A DNA stretch of 20,000 nt from Chara braunii (Eukaryota > Streptophyta > Charophyceae > Charales > Characeae): NCBI GenBank assembly GCA_003427395.1, contig BFEA01000084.1, forward strand, positions 3,334,902-3,354,901. Direction: 5' to 3'. Positions 1-9,682 of the stretch are shown piece by piece. The first letter of the stretch is position 1. Each line of letters begins with the position of its first letter. The position numbers and the translations under genes are program-made. The notes beneath the pieces are model-generated. The model had not been told where the DNA came from. It searched no databases and was given only the letters and a program-made list of their open reading frames with translations.

Positions 1-560
1 TGCGCGTGCGCGCGCGCGTCCTCCCTTTCGCACCGCTTAACAACAACAGATTGCGGATCGCCCTTCTTCCGCTGGGCCTCCTGCTGCTCCTCCCGCTCTT
101 CCTCCCCTTCCCACGGCTCCTCCTGCTCCTCCCCGCTTCCTCCTCCCGCTCCTCGTCCCACTCGTCCCGCGGGCTGCGCCCTCACCCACCGGCATTTTGC
201 ACAGGCAGTCTGCGCGGCTCGACTCTCGGTGCCAGCCCTCTGCCCGCTCTTGCCCCACTCGTCCAGCCGCACGAACCGACGCGCCCTCCTCGGTCCCCTG
301 TGGCACCCCGCTATCCGACGCCCAGCCCCACGGCCGCCTCTTCCCTTCGCTTCACGCGGCGTCACGCCGCTTGTGGTCTTGTCCCTCCGGCGCCACTTGC
401 GATCCTGTCCCTCCCGCGCGCGTCGGTCCGCATCAGTCCTGCCCCTTTCCCTCCCTGGCACACCTGGCGACGGGCCCCTGCCACAGTTTCTCGTGGGCCC
501 GCACCGACGTACGTCGGTGGGACCGCTGTATCCTTTAAGGGTATAGGGGAATCGGGCCCA
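1..560. other. C-rich, gene-free DNA
   Basis: The plus strand is strongly C-rich, with CTCC/CTTCC-type runs and a short CG-alternating stretch at the very start. Overlapping open frames occur on both strands, but their translations are only Pro/Ser/Arg/Leu-rich low complexity with no domain, so I treat them as products of composition. The stretch may be the upstream part of the retroelement that ends at 834, but no coding remnant supports this. Confidence 0.5.
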
Positions 561-679
561 GCGCCCAAGGGAAGAATAAAATGAAAACAAGTTCGAATTC
601 AGGGGTCGCCTGGTCTCCAACTGCACACGGCAAGTGGAGCCAGTCCCCTGTGAACAAAAAAGTTAGCAAAAAGTTACCA

Positions 680-834
680 GACTGTACCCGGTTTCAACTT
701 TCCAGCAGGTGCCGCTACCCACCAAAAGACGGAGCAGCCCAACCGCCCAAGGCCTCAATCCTGGAGGTTCTCTTACCATCGCCGGGATAGAGGCCTTGCA
801 AGCGGGTTTTCAAAAAAAAAAAAAAAAAAAAAAA
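680..834 (+). mobile_element. Retroelement 3' end with A23 tail
   Basis: The block ends in 23 consecutive A (812-834). Positions 699-735 match the 3' end of LINE-A (9364-9401) closely: a shared 'TTCCAGCAGGTG', then 'CCACCAA' and 'GGAGC' with a few substitutions. Between this block and the tail lies an inverted repeat (749-761 with 784-797) with 12 of 14 positions pairing. It is therefore a separate insertion, probably 5'-truncated, of an element using the same type of 3' end as LINE-A. I found no target-site duplication, and the 5' limit is not visible. It could be a SINE sharing a LINE tail instead. Confidence 0.7.
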
Positions 835-1369
835 GAAAGTCTTACCAAAGCCGTTCTACAAATGTATTCAAAGAAGGTTGGGGCGGCGACAAGCGCCGGG
901 GGATCGCTAACGCACACAGCGCAACGCAGGCACTGCATACATGCTAGAACTCACCGGTGGAATGACACGGACGCAAGGGGGTGAAGCGCGTGTGTGGGCG
1001 CGGAATGGCTTGCTGTCCAGCTGGGGTACTACCACGCCCCTGGCTATGGCTGGCCTTAGGCAGGGTTTGCCAGCCGCCAACATACCATAAACGAAGCTTG
1101 ATCAGGGGCTTCGCCCCCCAGGTCTTAGACACGTAGCCTTGCAGACTGCTGATGCTGGATGGTGGTGGAGCTGGAGCCATCGCTTGTTGGAAGATGCTTA
1201 CAAGGACTGCTGCGACTCTGGTCTTGATAGAGGGGGACTTCGGCACTATAGGGTTGTGCTCAGTTCATTCTTGGCAACTGCTGCCAAGTTTCTTCCTCGT
1301 CATGATAGAGGAATGTTTTTTCCCTGGGTGTGGTCATTTTCTGTTGTCTTTTTAGGCATGATTGTTAAC
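835..1369. other. No gene seen
   Basis: No convincing coding region. Small palindromes occur, such as GGCTGGC...GCCAGCC near 1048-1076 and GGGGC-TTC-GCCCC near 1102. Short open frames on both strands show no domain and no consistent start context. Confidence 0.5.
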
Positions 1370-1931
1370 TGCTGTTAGATTAGGTTAAGAGTCTAATTAG
1401 GGCCTCGCCACACCACTGTTGAAACTGCGTTTTCAAGAGTTGGACACGTCGCCACACAGCCACTTGAGAGTTGTAGCCCGAAAACTCTTTCGAGAGTTGT
1501 CAGAACCTCGTTTCAAGAGTCGCTCCCGAAACTCCGAAACGCCTAGCCTGCAGCACCGCTCTTTTCAAGCGTCCTCCTGAGGGCACTCGAAGGGCTCTTG
1601 ATTTTTGAGAGGTGTCAGGCCGTTATCCTGAGGCCATTCGGAAAAAACAAAGCTGTACTACTGTCATTTTTCATTCTTTGTCCAACACCATCGCCCTTTC
1701 GAGAGTGCTGTGTGGCAAGGGGCCCGAAACTCTCGAAAACCCAACTCTTGAGAACGTCTGACAGCTCTTGAACAATTTCCCCCTTTCAAGAGTGGTGTGG
1801 CGAGGCCCTTAATGACTTTTTGGTTTTTGCCTTTTCGTTTTTTGGTTTTCCCGCGTTAAGTGCTGTTAGACTAGGTTAAGAGTCTAATGAGCGATTTTGG
1901 TTTCTTGCCTTTTCGTGTTTTTTGGTTTTCC
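1370..1931. repeat. Tandem repeat split by a MITE
   Basis: The 27-bp block at 1370-1396 recurs at 1861-1887 with one substitution. A T-rich block at 1815-1851 recurs at 1894-1931 with small indels. Read without the MITE, the flanks form at least two tandem units of roughly 75 bp. The MITE at 1400-1808 interrupts one unit. Confidence 0.75.
1400..1808. mobile_element. MITE, PIF/Harbinger (Tourist)-like
   Basis: Terminal inverted repeats of 25 bp (1400-1424 and 1784-1808) differ at one position and begin GGGCCTCGCCACACCACT. The trinucleotide TTA flanks both ends (1397-1399 and 1809-1811). A TTA duplication and a GGGCC start are typical of PIF/Harbinger and Tourist MITEs; that assignment is inferred from ends only. 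At 409 bp it has no transposase and must be non-autonomous. The inside carries many copies of a 10-bp motif, TTTCAAGAGT or TTTCGAGAGT, in both orientations (for example 1431-1440, 1511-1520, 1697-1706, 1784-1793), including inside the terminal repeats. A TAAT duplication is a possible alternative reading of the flanks. Confidence 0.8.
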
Positions 1932-2125
1932 CATTTGCTGTTCTGGTCAATTCCAATGAAATACACCGAACTGTTTGCTGTTCTACTTGATAGCTACGGC
2001 TGGGGTTTAGTGTGTGTTGTTCGGTTGACTGTGAAGTGGAGAGATGAACATGGGAGTGTCGCTTTGCGAAGACCCTGACATGGTGGGCGGCGGGGCTTTT
2101 AGGGGGCTGATGCTAACTGGGGGAG

Positions 2126-3122
2126 CAGTTTGCCCTAAATCGCGAGGAGGAGGGTGGGTTTGCAGGGTCTTTCGACCCTTGCCGCGTGGGTGGTAGGGCA
2201 TTTGTGCAGGTTCGTTGATGTTTGGGAATCGCGTTTGTTTCTTCATAGGTGTTTGGAGTCCTTTCTATCATCCTTTTCTTATGGGACTGGAGAGCGCTAC
2301 TCCGTAGGATCTTCATCATGGAGGGAGGTGAAGATCCCATTTGGGGAGTGTTAAGTGGACGGGGGTGCGGATTACCCTAAATCACGAGGAGGTGGATGGG
2401 CTTTGCGGGGCCCTTGGCCCCTTCCGCACGGGTGGTAGGGTATTTCTGAGGGTTTGCTGATGCACCATCATGGAGGGAGTTGGTGTTTTAGGGTAGGCAA
2501 TGTGGGGGGTGGAGTGATCTGCTTTGAATTGCGAGGAGGTGGGTGGGTTTGTGGGGTCTGTGCTCACAGACCCACAAGAGGTTAAAGGGGCATCTGGTTT
2601 TCAGGCCTGAAATTTCTGAAATTAGGGTTTTGGGCTCAAATTTCATGTTTTTAATTGCTTTTTTTAGGGTTTTTTTTTGTGATGGGGTCGTAAGAAGTGC
2701 ACTCTATAGATTGGTGTGAAGTGTTGTTAAAATGACTGTCTGGTTTTCTTATAAATGGGCCTGAAAAATGGGTATAGGTTTGCCGTATATGAAATTTGGG
2801 GTTATTTGGAGTTTTAGAATTTGCGCTGTTAAGAATTCTGAAATTTTTGAAATTGGTCGAGTTTTTTTTTGGCCAAATTTCATGGAAATGCACCTTTGGC
2901 TTGCTGTTTTATATGTTTTTAATTGCTTTTTTTAGGGTTTTTTTCTGTGATGGGGTCATAAGAAGTGCACTCTATAGATTGGTGTGAAGTGTTGTTAAAA
3001 TGACTGTCTGGTTTTCTTATAAATGGGCCTGAAAAATGGGTGCTCTGTTAACCTGCTGTCCAGCTCTCCACAGACCCCTGCCGCGCGGTTGGCAGGTAGG
3101 GTGGATCTCAGGGTTGGGTGAT
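2126..3122. repeat. Degenerate direct-repeat family
   Basis: Related G/T-rich blocks recur at about 2129-2220, 2370-2463, 2519-2577 and 3072-3122. They share a 'CCCTAAATCRCGAGGAGG'-type start (first two) and a 'CCGCRYGGKTGG...AGGGT...GATG'-type end. A second shared block, 'CATCATGGAGGGAG', lies near 2316 and 2465. The third copy contains a near-perfect palindrome at 2550-2576 built on GGGTCTGTG/CACAGACCC. The spacing is irregular because other repeats are inserted. No coding content is seen. Confidence 0.6.
2645..3041. repeat. 129-bp direct repeat, two near-identical copies
   Basis: Copies at 2645-2773 and 2913-3041 (period 268 bp) differ at only two positions by eye: one T/C within a T run and one G/A. 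The sequence just upstream of each copy is also related ('CTGAAATTT...CAAATTTCATG') but more diverged, so the original duplicated unit was longer, or the copies have been homogenised. No open frame of note. Confidence 0.85.
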
Positions 3123-3265
3123 ATTCAAGGGTAAGCCTACCTTTGTAGGGTTTGTTTTCGTTGTTTTTCCTTTAGGTTATCCGTACTGCGCAAAATAGGG
3201 ATTTTGTTATTTCGTTAAATTTATAGTGCAGTTTTGGAAGTTTTAGAAGGAATCGGGATCGGGAC

Positions 3266-4414
3266 ATGTCGGGGAAGGAGGAATCACACACAATCAAAAC
3301 AGGAACAGAGGAGGACAGGACAGGGAGAATCAAAACGGGAACAGAGGAGGACAAGACGGGGAGAGCTGAAGGAGATAGGAACGACACGACTGAGCATCGA
3401 GAGAAGGGGGAGAGGGTTGAAGGGAGAAGGAGTCGGGACACGACAACCAGCCAGGTTGCGGCCGGAGAAGGGAGCAACAGGATAGAATAGAAGGATGGGG
3501 CGGGAGCCACAAAAGGAGTCAAGGGGGACCTGGAAACAGAAAGAAATGATACCACAGGTCCCCCGAGGGAAGGAACAATAGCGGAGGAGGGGGGGACGAG
3601 CGGAATAAATAACCCAAGGGAAGAGGAGAGGGAAGCAGGGGATGCACATAGAGAAAAGGAGGAGGAGGAACAAAAGGGGATAAGCAAGGGGGGCGAAAAC
3701 GAACGGCAGGGGGGAGGCAGGAAGATAATAGATAGCGAGGAGGAAGGGTTGTGCTTGGCGCTGGCAGCCTGGCAGCCGGAGGCGACCGCACAGCGGAACA
3801 CCGGACTGCCACAAGGGGTCATCCCCCCGCCGGAGGAGGAGACAGAGCTCACCAGTAAACGCCAAAAATTGCGCCACCTGCTGGACAAAGGTGGAACAAC
3901 ATCGCCGATGGAGAAAGGGCTCGTCTTCATTCCGGTGAAGCGCAGGGGCGACTCGTGGGAGATAGGGCTCTCAACCCTACCCGGGACAACCCACGGAGAA
4001 GTCACCCTGAGGGGCAGATCGATGTTCCTCCTGTCTCTCACAACATGGGGCAGAGACCCGACTCTCATGAAATCTGATATAACTCAACTGACTCAGGACC
4101 TCCTCCCGCCAGGGGCTGTGGCTTCCCTGGTGATCTCGTATGGCCCTCACATGCTGGCGGCGAAGGATGTCTATCTGAAATACGATCGTACAAAGGTGGA
4201 GGGGATCCGATGGCTTGATCAGGATGCCCTGATGGACCTGCAGCTGCTCAAGATCAAAGCCAGTGAGCCCTGGTCAGAGGCAGACATAAGGGCTCTCCTC
4301 TGCAGACTGCTGATCAACTGTACCCTGCAGACGGGCGGGCCGCTGGACAACGAGCCGTGGCTGCCTCTCTTAAAAAAAAATCCGAACAAAATGCCACAAC
4401 AAAATTTCACCTAA
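3266..4414 (+). pseudogene. LINE-A ORF1, one in-frame stop
   Basis: The frame opens at ATG 3266, the first after an upstream stop at 3224, and runs to TAA 4412-4414, about 382 codons, broken only by TAG at 3488-3490 (codon 75). The N-terminal 160 codons are highly charged (Glu, Lys, Arg, Gly, Thr) and begin with a 12-residue tandem repeat of the form IKTGTEED[RK]TGR. The remaining part is globular-looking, with no CCHC knuckle visible. By position it is the ORF1 protein, which in this class binds element RNA; the sequence gives no direct proof. Its last 100 residues show faint similarity by eye to the end of LINE-B ORF1. The conserved N-terminal half seen in LINE-B ORF1 is absent here. Confidence 0.7.
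3293..3364 (+). repeat. 36-bp tandem repeat inside LINE-A ORF1
   Basis: Two in-frame copies (3293-3328 and 3329-3364) with a few A/G differences, encoding a 12-residue charged repeat. It keeps the reading frame. Confidence 0.85.
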
Positions 4415-4426
4415 CGACTGCAGTAG

Positions 4427-7400
4427 CCGAAGGCAGACGGATCGAAGCCCACGATTAATGTGATAGACGCACTGTATAATAGGGACAAACAATGGAAACT
4501 TACCAAAAGAACGGCTGACCTGGACCTTCGTTCACTCAACGTCAACGGGATGGCATCAGCAAATCATACTAAACGCAGTGCGATACTGAAACTTATGAGA
4601 GGGGTGGAAGGAAGAGATTGGCCCGATGTAATATGCCTGCAGGAAACTCACCTGGCGGACACTCCGGAGCACAACCATGCCCATAAACAAATCTGGTCCC
4701 ATCAATCCTTCCGTGCCCATGACCCAAAGCCAGGCAGCGGTGGGACCGGGATTTGGCTCCCCCCAGGATCCAGAGTGGAGCCTCTCTACTGGGAGATGGA
4801 TAAGGAGGAGGGGAGATGGGTGCTGCTCTTAGCGATGCTGGAAATCGAGGTGGTAAGCATTTTAAATGTTTACGGCCCGAACGACCCTAAGGAACGACAG
4901 ACTTTCTTCGAAAAACTGATAACGAAACTGTGAACTGGCATCCCAATAATAATAGCAGGGGATTTTAATGCGGCTTCGGACCGCTGGCTCGACAGATGGA
5001 CGATCCCCGCACCCTGCCCCGTCTACGTAGAGATCGATGAACGAATCATAGCGGAATTAACCCAAAGTCTCCACCTTGTGGATACCTTCAGACAAGCCTT
5101 CCCGAACAGAAGGACTTTCACGTGCTTTCGCAAAAATCAGACTCAGAGGGCGACGAAGTCATGTATCGACCTCATACTAATCTCGGAGGAGCTGCAAGGG
5201 GCACTGCAATGAGCAGAAATATTCCCGCGCAGCCCACACCCGGGGTTGGACCACGCTATGTGTTTGGCCATTTTCTCCTTCCGGAAAAAAACAGATCAAG
5301 GGAAAGGATTCTACAAACTCAATACGTCATTGCTAGCCAGCGAGAGGTTGAAGACTTACCTGAAAGATGTCTGGGTCTTCTGGCGTCAGCAAAAGACGCT
5401 GATTCAAGATGGCATAGTATGGTTCAATAACGGCCTGGTCTTTCTAGGCCGCAAGTGCAATGAATACTCGAGGCTGCTCGCCGCAAAACGCATTGCCGAA
5501 GAGATGGATCTACATTTCAGACTACAGCAACTCCAACAACAAGAAGATGACATGTGTGATGATAACAGACTGACATAATTATCTGATGAAATAAAATCAC
5601 TAGAAAACCGGATCCTGGAACACATGGAACATCGATGGCAAGGCATCTGGATCCGAGGAAAGATGTGTAGGCACGAAATCAAAGGAGCCATGGACGAAAG
5701 ATTCTTTGCACTAGCTAAAGCCAAACTAGGGAGATCAACCATTGAAGCCCTGGAAGACCCCCGGGACCACGGAGCCCCGTGGCAGACATCCACAGCGGCT
5801 TGCACAAAAATTGCATGGGACTTCTATCAGGACCTCTTTACGTCTGAATGTAGGACCCAACCGGAGGCACAAAGGCTCAAAGAAATCGATGAGTTTTTGC
5901 GGCCCCTCACGAGGACACTGACCACCCAGCAATAAGATATGTTAGAGCAGCCCCTCTCGAAAGAAGAAATATGGACAGCCCTATTGCTCATGGAGGAGGA
6001 AAAAGCCCCGGGCGTTGACGGTCTGCCGAAGGAATTTCGGGAGGCAATGTGGGAAGACATGTCACAGGACCTGATGGACTACTATAAATCCATGTGGGAG
6101 ACCGGCAGGACAGGGGAATTCGTGGACCAAGGTGTTGGTGTCCTAACACTCCTGTTCAAGAAAGGCTCCAAGACAAACATAAGAAACTACAGACCAATCA
6201 CACTTCTTACAGTGGTCTACAAAATGATACCCAAAGCATTGGTGAACCGCCTAACCAAGGTAATGGACGATATCATCCACCCGAACCAGACAGGATTCAT
6301 AAAGAGTAGGAATATCCAGGATAACATCCTACTGGTGAACGAGGTGATTAAACTGGCTAGGCAATCTAAGCAGAACGCTGTGATTATTTTCATTGATTTC
6401 GAGAAAGCTTACGACCATGTGGACTGGCTATTTTTGGACAAATGCTTAGAAAAACTAAACTTTGGACCTGCATTCAGACGATGGGTGCAGATTTTTCACC
6501 AAAATGCTACGACTGCTGTCATGATAAACGGCAACCTTGCGCCGCCCTTCGCCTTACAGCGATCGGTGAGACAAGGGGACCCTCTAGCTCCCTTCCTCTT
6601 CGTCATAATCATGGAAGCACTCACAGCAAATCTCAGAGCCAGCAAAGACATACAAAAAATACAATTCTTGTCAATCCCGGAGGAAGCTATCCCGGCTTAC
6701 TCCATGTTTGCCGACGACCTGACCCTCATGGTGGATGCAACCCAGGCATCGATGGAGGAAGTGCAGCATATGATGGATCGCTTCTGTCGCCTATCCGACA
6801 TGAGAGTGAACTGGGGAAATAAAACTCTGGGATGGTGGATTCACCACCAAGGGGCGCGACCACCGAAACAGCCTCAGGTGAGATGGCTCCCTCAGGAGGC
6901 CCCGATCAGGGTTTTAGGAGTCTCCCTCACAGCCAACGGAAGACCGACAACAAATAATGAGTGGATAGCTAGAGCCCCGTTGAAAAAACTGGCCCTATGG
7001 AAAGATAAACGCACCTCACTGTTGGGAAGAACTCTGGTAATCAACAATGTTGTGCTTGCCACCCTTTGGTATAGATCAGCCATCTGGGGCTTGGACAAAG
7101 CCACCCTACGGCCCCTCCAATGGCAGATAGCGGCATTCCTATGGCGAGGGGACCACGAAAAACAGAATGTGTTAAACAGAGTGGCATGGCAGTTGATTAC
7201 CCAACCCAAAGTAAAAGGGGGATTGGGTATAATTGACCCCACNACACAAGTCAAGGCGCTGGCCATACAATACCTTAAACGCCTGCTCTTCTGCCCTCAC
7301 ATCCCTTGGAAGGAGCTGGCCCTGGAATAGATTGCAAGGCTGGCCCCAGACGCCCCGGCCCACATAGACCCGCTCACATGGATTGAGAACAGAACNTGGA

Positions 7401-8981
7401 CCATTCCCAAGANGCNGCCTCANCAAGAGGGCCCGCCTGCTAGCTGCCCACGACAAGAGGTGAGAACGGATCTGCACAAGGACCNATTCTGGCCAACCCT
7501 CTTACAAACATGGCGGGCCCTTCNCCTACCAGACAAAACATCACCGGAGAGATGGGAAGAAGTGCTCCGGCAGCCGCTGTTCGGAAACAGAANGATAACT
7601 AATCTAAGGGGCCAAATGCTACATTGCCGGGACTCCCCGTGGAAAGGTTGGGTAAAAAAGGGGTTTCTGCGAATCAAAGACATCTGGGATGCGGACAGAA
7701 GCTACTGGATCGCGACGGAAAAGCTTAAGGAAAAGTTGCGCTATTGCCACAGATTGGAGCAGNCATTAGAGAACTTAATAGAGTGCATCCCTCTGAACTG
7801 GTGGAAAATTTTGAGGAAAGGACCCCCGCTACACGAGTCCGACTGGGTAACAATTNGCGACTACCAGGGGGTGGTGGGCAATGTGGTGAGTTGTGACCCC
7901 CAGGGACCAGTGGTGGTTGACATCTTTAAAATCGGCAACGGGAACCTCCTCTATAAACCCAGCCCAGAACAGGTACAGACCCTGGAAAAAGAGGACCTCT
8001 CTCGCATTAGGGTCTTGCGAGAGGGGGACCAATGGGTGGTCTTCTCCCCGGACACACCGATCTCCCACCTCCCCCTGGACCCGCTAGAGTGGAGATGGGC
8101 AAACAAAACGGGCAGAGGCAAATCCCACTAGGACATTGTACAACTTAACAGTTAAAGCCACATACAGATTACTTCGCCCCAAACTCAACCTGAAGGACCA
8201 GGTGGCTGCAAGATGGATGAAGCATTTGAATATCAGCAAGGAAGCGCTGAGGACTGTCAAATGGTTCCAGCTGACTAAAAAGAAGCCAGCAAACCTGGCC
8301 TCTCCGCAGTGGCAAATGGAACACTACTGTCTGCCGACCAATAACTGGCTGATAGACAGGACTACCTTAGAACAAAGAGGGCTCGCGCTTCCCTGGTGCA
8401 GACTATGTTCCAATGCGTATCCCTCTAGGAAGAAACCGGAAACAGTACAACACATTTTTCTGCAATGCCCCGGAGCGGTCTGGCTCTGGCGCTGGTNGGC
8501 CAGAGTTTGGGATCAGCTANGAACAGGGGTAACCTGGCCCTGGGACTGGAAAGCCCTGCTGTTTGAACAGTGGGCTGCCGCCCACCAAGACGGATTCACC
8601 CTTAACATTTTTCAACAAGGGTGCAGGGCAGTATTATGGGCGCTTTGGAGACGGCGCTGCACTTACGAATTGGAAGGGGTGAGGTTGGAGGGGCCAGAAT
8701 TCACAGAAAGCATACAACAACAAATACACACACAAATAACAGCAAGATGGGAGGAACTCAAGACACAGATTAAACACATGCACGATGTGAAAGAAATAAG
8801 ACAGAGAATACACAACTTTTGCAAAAGCTGGCTGGGGGGGGAAACCGGGGGGAGGATAGGGAAAGTGGACTGGGAGGGGGGCAACAGGGAACAGGAGCGA
8901 AGGAAGAGGCAACGACAATCATTCGAGACTACAAGCTCCTCTTCAATGACTGGACAAAGCTGGATGACTCCATTCCACTGA
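4427..8981 (+). pseudogene. LINE-A ORF2, endonuclease/reverse transcriptase
   Basis: One frame runs from 4427 to about 8130 and shifts once, near 8100-8136, to the frame ending at TGA 8979-8981. In-frame stops: TGA 4931, TGA 5210, TAA 5576, TAA 5933, TAG 7328. An APE-type endonuclease occupies about 4510-5280, with SLNVNG, LQETHL, AGDFN, CIDLIL and LDHA motifs. Reverse transcriptase spans about 5950-6900, with NYRPITLL, FIDFEKAYD (Asp at 6395) and an intact FADD box at 6707-6718. A zf-RVT-type finger lies at about 8397-8470 (CRLC...HIFLQC). The first in-frame ATG (4550) falls after the first endonuclease motif, so the original start lay upstream and appears lost; GTG 4460 is the nearest candidate. 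ORF1 ends in the same frame 45 nt before it. The C-terminus may continue in another frame past a G run at 8836. Confidence 0.92.
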
Positions 8982-9462
8982 GGCCATGCGAAGAATTTCC
9001 GGACTTCTTCCCCCCCCCGGCCAATTGTCTGGTACCAGCCTCGTGGTATGGGGGCGAGTGTTATAGCAGGCTATGGGCGAGCAACAGAAGGAAAAGCGCC
9101 AGCCTCACTCAGAGGATGACAGGGGCTCACTGCCGGCCCCCAACTGCAGGCTGTAGGCCACCGAAGTCTGTAGGCCAGAGTGGCTTTGGCAGTGCTAGTA
9201 GTCAGAGTGTGGGATGAAGGACAACGTGGCAATTGGGGGGAGAGAGGGGCTAGGTAGTTACATGTACGTATCTGGCACCCTGGGTCAGGGTGAAGAGGCC
9301 CCCCGCTCCCGCCCTATTTTCATCTATTTGAATGATTCTTGTAAAATGGAACGCTGGACCTGCTTTCCAGCAGGTGACGCTCCCCACCAATAGATGGAGC
9401 CCCCCCGGGGTGCTAGAGGTGTCTGCTCTTATCAGCATCTCTAGCACACACAAGGGCGAGTT
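8982..9462 (+). other. LINE-A 3' UTR with two hairpins
   Basis: Non-coding, between ORF2 and the tail. Hairpin 1 is a perfect 7-bp stem ACCTGCT/AGCAGGT with a TTCC loop (9358-9375). Hairpin 2 has a 12-bp stem, GTGCTAGAGGTG (9410-9421) with CATCTCTAGCAC (9436-9447), one pair being G-T, and a 14-nt loop; it ends 15 nt before the A tail. Several LINEs use a 3' stem-loop as the reverse-transcriptase recognition site; that role here is inferred. Confidence 0.7.
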
Positions 9463-9489
9463 AAAAAAAAAAAAGAAAAAAAAAAAGAA
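9463..9489 (+). other. LINE-A A-rich tail
   Basis: Runs of 12 and 11 A separated by single G, then GAAAGG. It marks the 3' end of the insertion. Confidence 0.85.
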
Positions 9490-9560
9490 AGGAATGGATT
9501 ATAACCTTTTCTATGGTGTGAGGGACACTGGACCCGTTTTCCGGCTTTTCTAATTCAAAA

Positions 9561-9615
9561 GCGGCTGTCGTATGAACCAGGCCGGAGTGCCTGGATCATA
9601 CGACACTCTGGCCGC
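9561..9615. repeat. Strong hairpin
   Basis: Arms 9567-9582 and 9589-9604 pair at 15 of 16 positions around a 6-nt loop. An outer GCGGC/GCCGC pair (9561-9565, 9611-9615) extends it. The sequence just before (9519-9540) resembles the 'CTGGACC...TTTCC' part of the LINE-A-type 3' end, and an AT-rich simple repeat follows, so this could be the 3' end of another small retroelement. Confidence 0.65.
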
Positions 9616-9628
9616 CCCTTAAAAACAA

Positions 9629-9635
9629 TAAATAA

Positions 9636-9677
<42 letters not shown>

Positions 9678-9682
9678 AATAA
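9629..9682. repeat. (ATA)n/(ATAA)n microsatellite
   Basis: Simple repeat of about a dozen ATA units flanked by ATAA units. It may be the tail of the element carrying the hairpin at 9561-9615. Confidence 0.9.

Larger units (their letters stand above)
3254..9489 (+). mobile_element. LINE-A, L1/Tx1-type non-LTR retrotransposon (inactive)
   Basis: About 6.2 kb with ORF1 (3266-4414), ORF2 (about 4427-8981), a 3' UTR and an A-rich tail (9463-9489). ORF2 has an endonuclease of the APE type, a reverse transcriptase and a terminal zinc-finger domain, which together define the L1-like plant LINE plan. The 5' limit is uncertain: the repeat family of the flank reaches 3122, and a weak possible duplication ('GAAGGAAT' near 3246, 'GAAAGGAAT' after the tail near 9486) would leave almost no 5' UTR, so 5' truncation is possible. 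Twelve single undetermined bases lie only between 7243 and 8520. Six in-frame stops and one frameshift make it non-functional. Confidence 0.9.

Noticed and set aside
6-584. Open frame of about 190 codons in the C-rich start of the window
   Set aside because: Overlapping frames on both strands are equally open. The translation is Pro/Ser/Leu low complexity without a domain, as expected from composition.
1400-1808. CRISPR-like array because of repeated TTTCAAGAGT motifs
   Set aside because: The motifs are 10 bp, irregularly spaced and in both orientations within an element with terminal inverted repeats. The genome is eukaryotic.
2126-2400. Telomeric repeat because of CCCTAAA
   Set aside because: CCCTAAA occurs only as single copies inside a longer repeat unit. 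There is no tandem array.
3172-4068. Open frame of about 298 codons on the minus strand
   Set aside because: It lies antisense to LINE-A ORF1, whose purine-rich coding strand removes stops from the other strand. The product is Ser/Pro/Leu-rich with no domain.
3488-8131. Alternative genetic code with reassigned stop codons
   Set aside because: All three stop codons, TAA, TAG and TGA, occur inside the LINE frames, and frameshifts and active-site damage are present too. Pseudogene decay explains this better.
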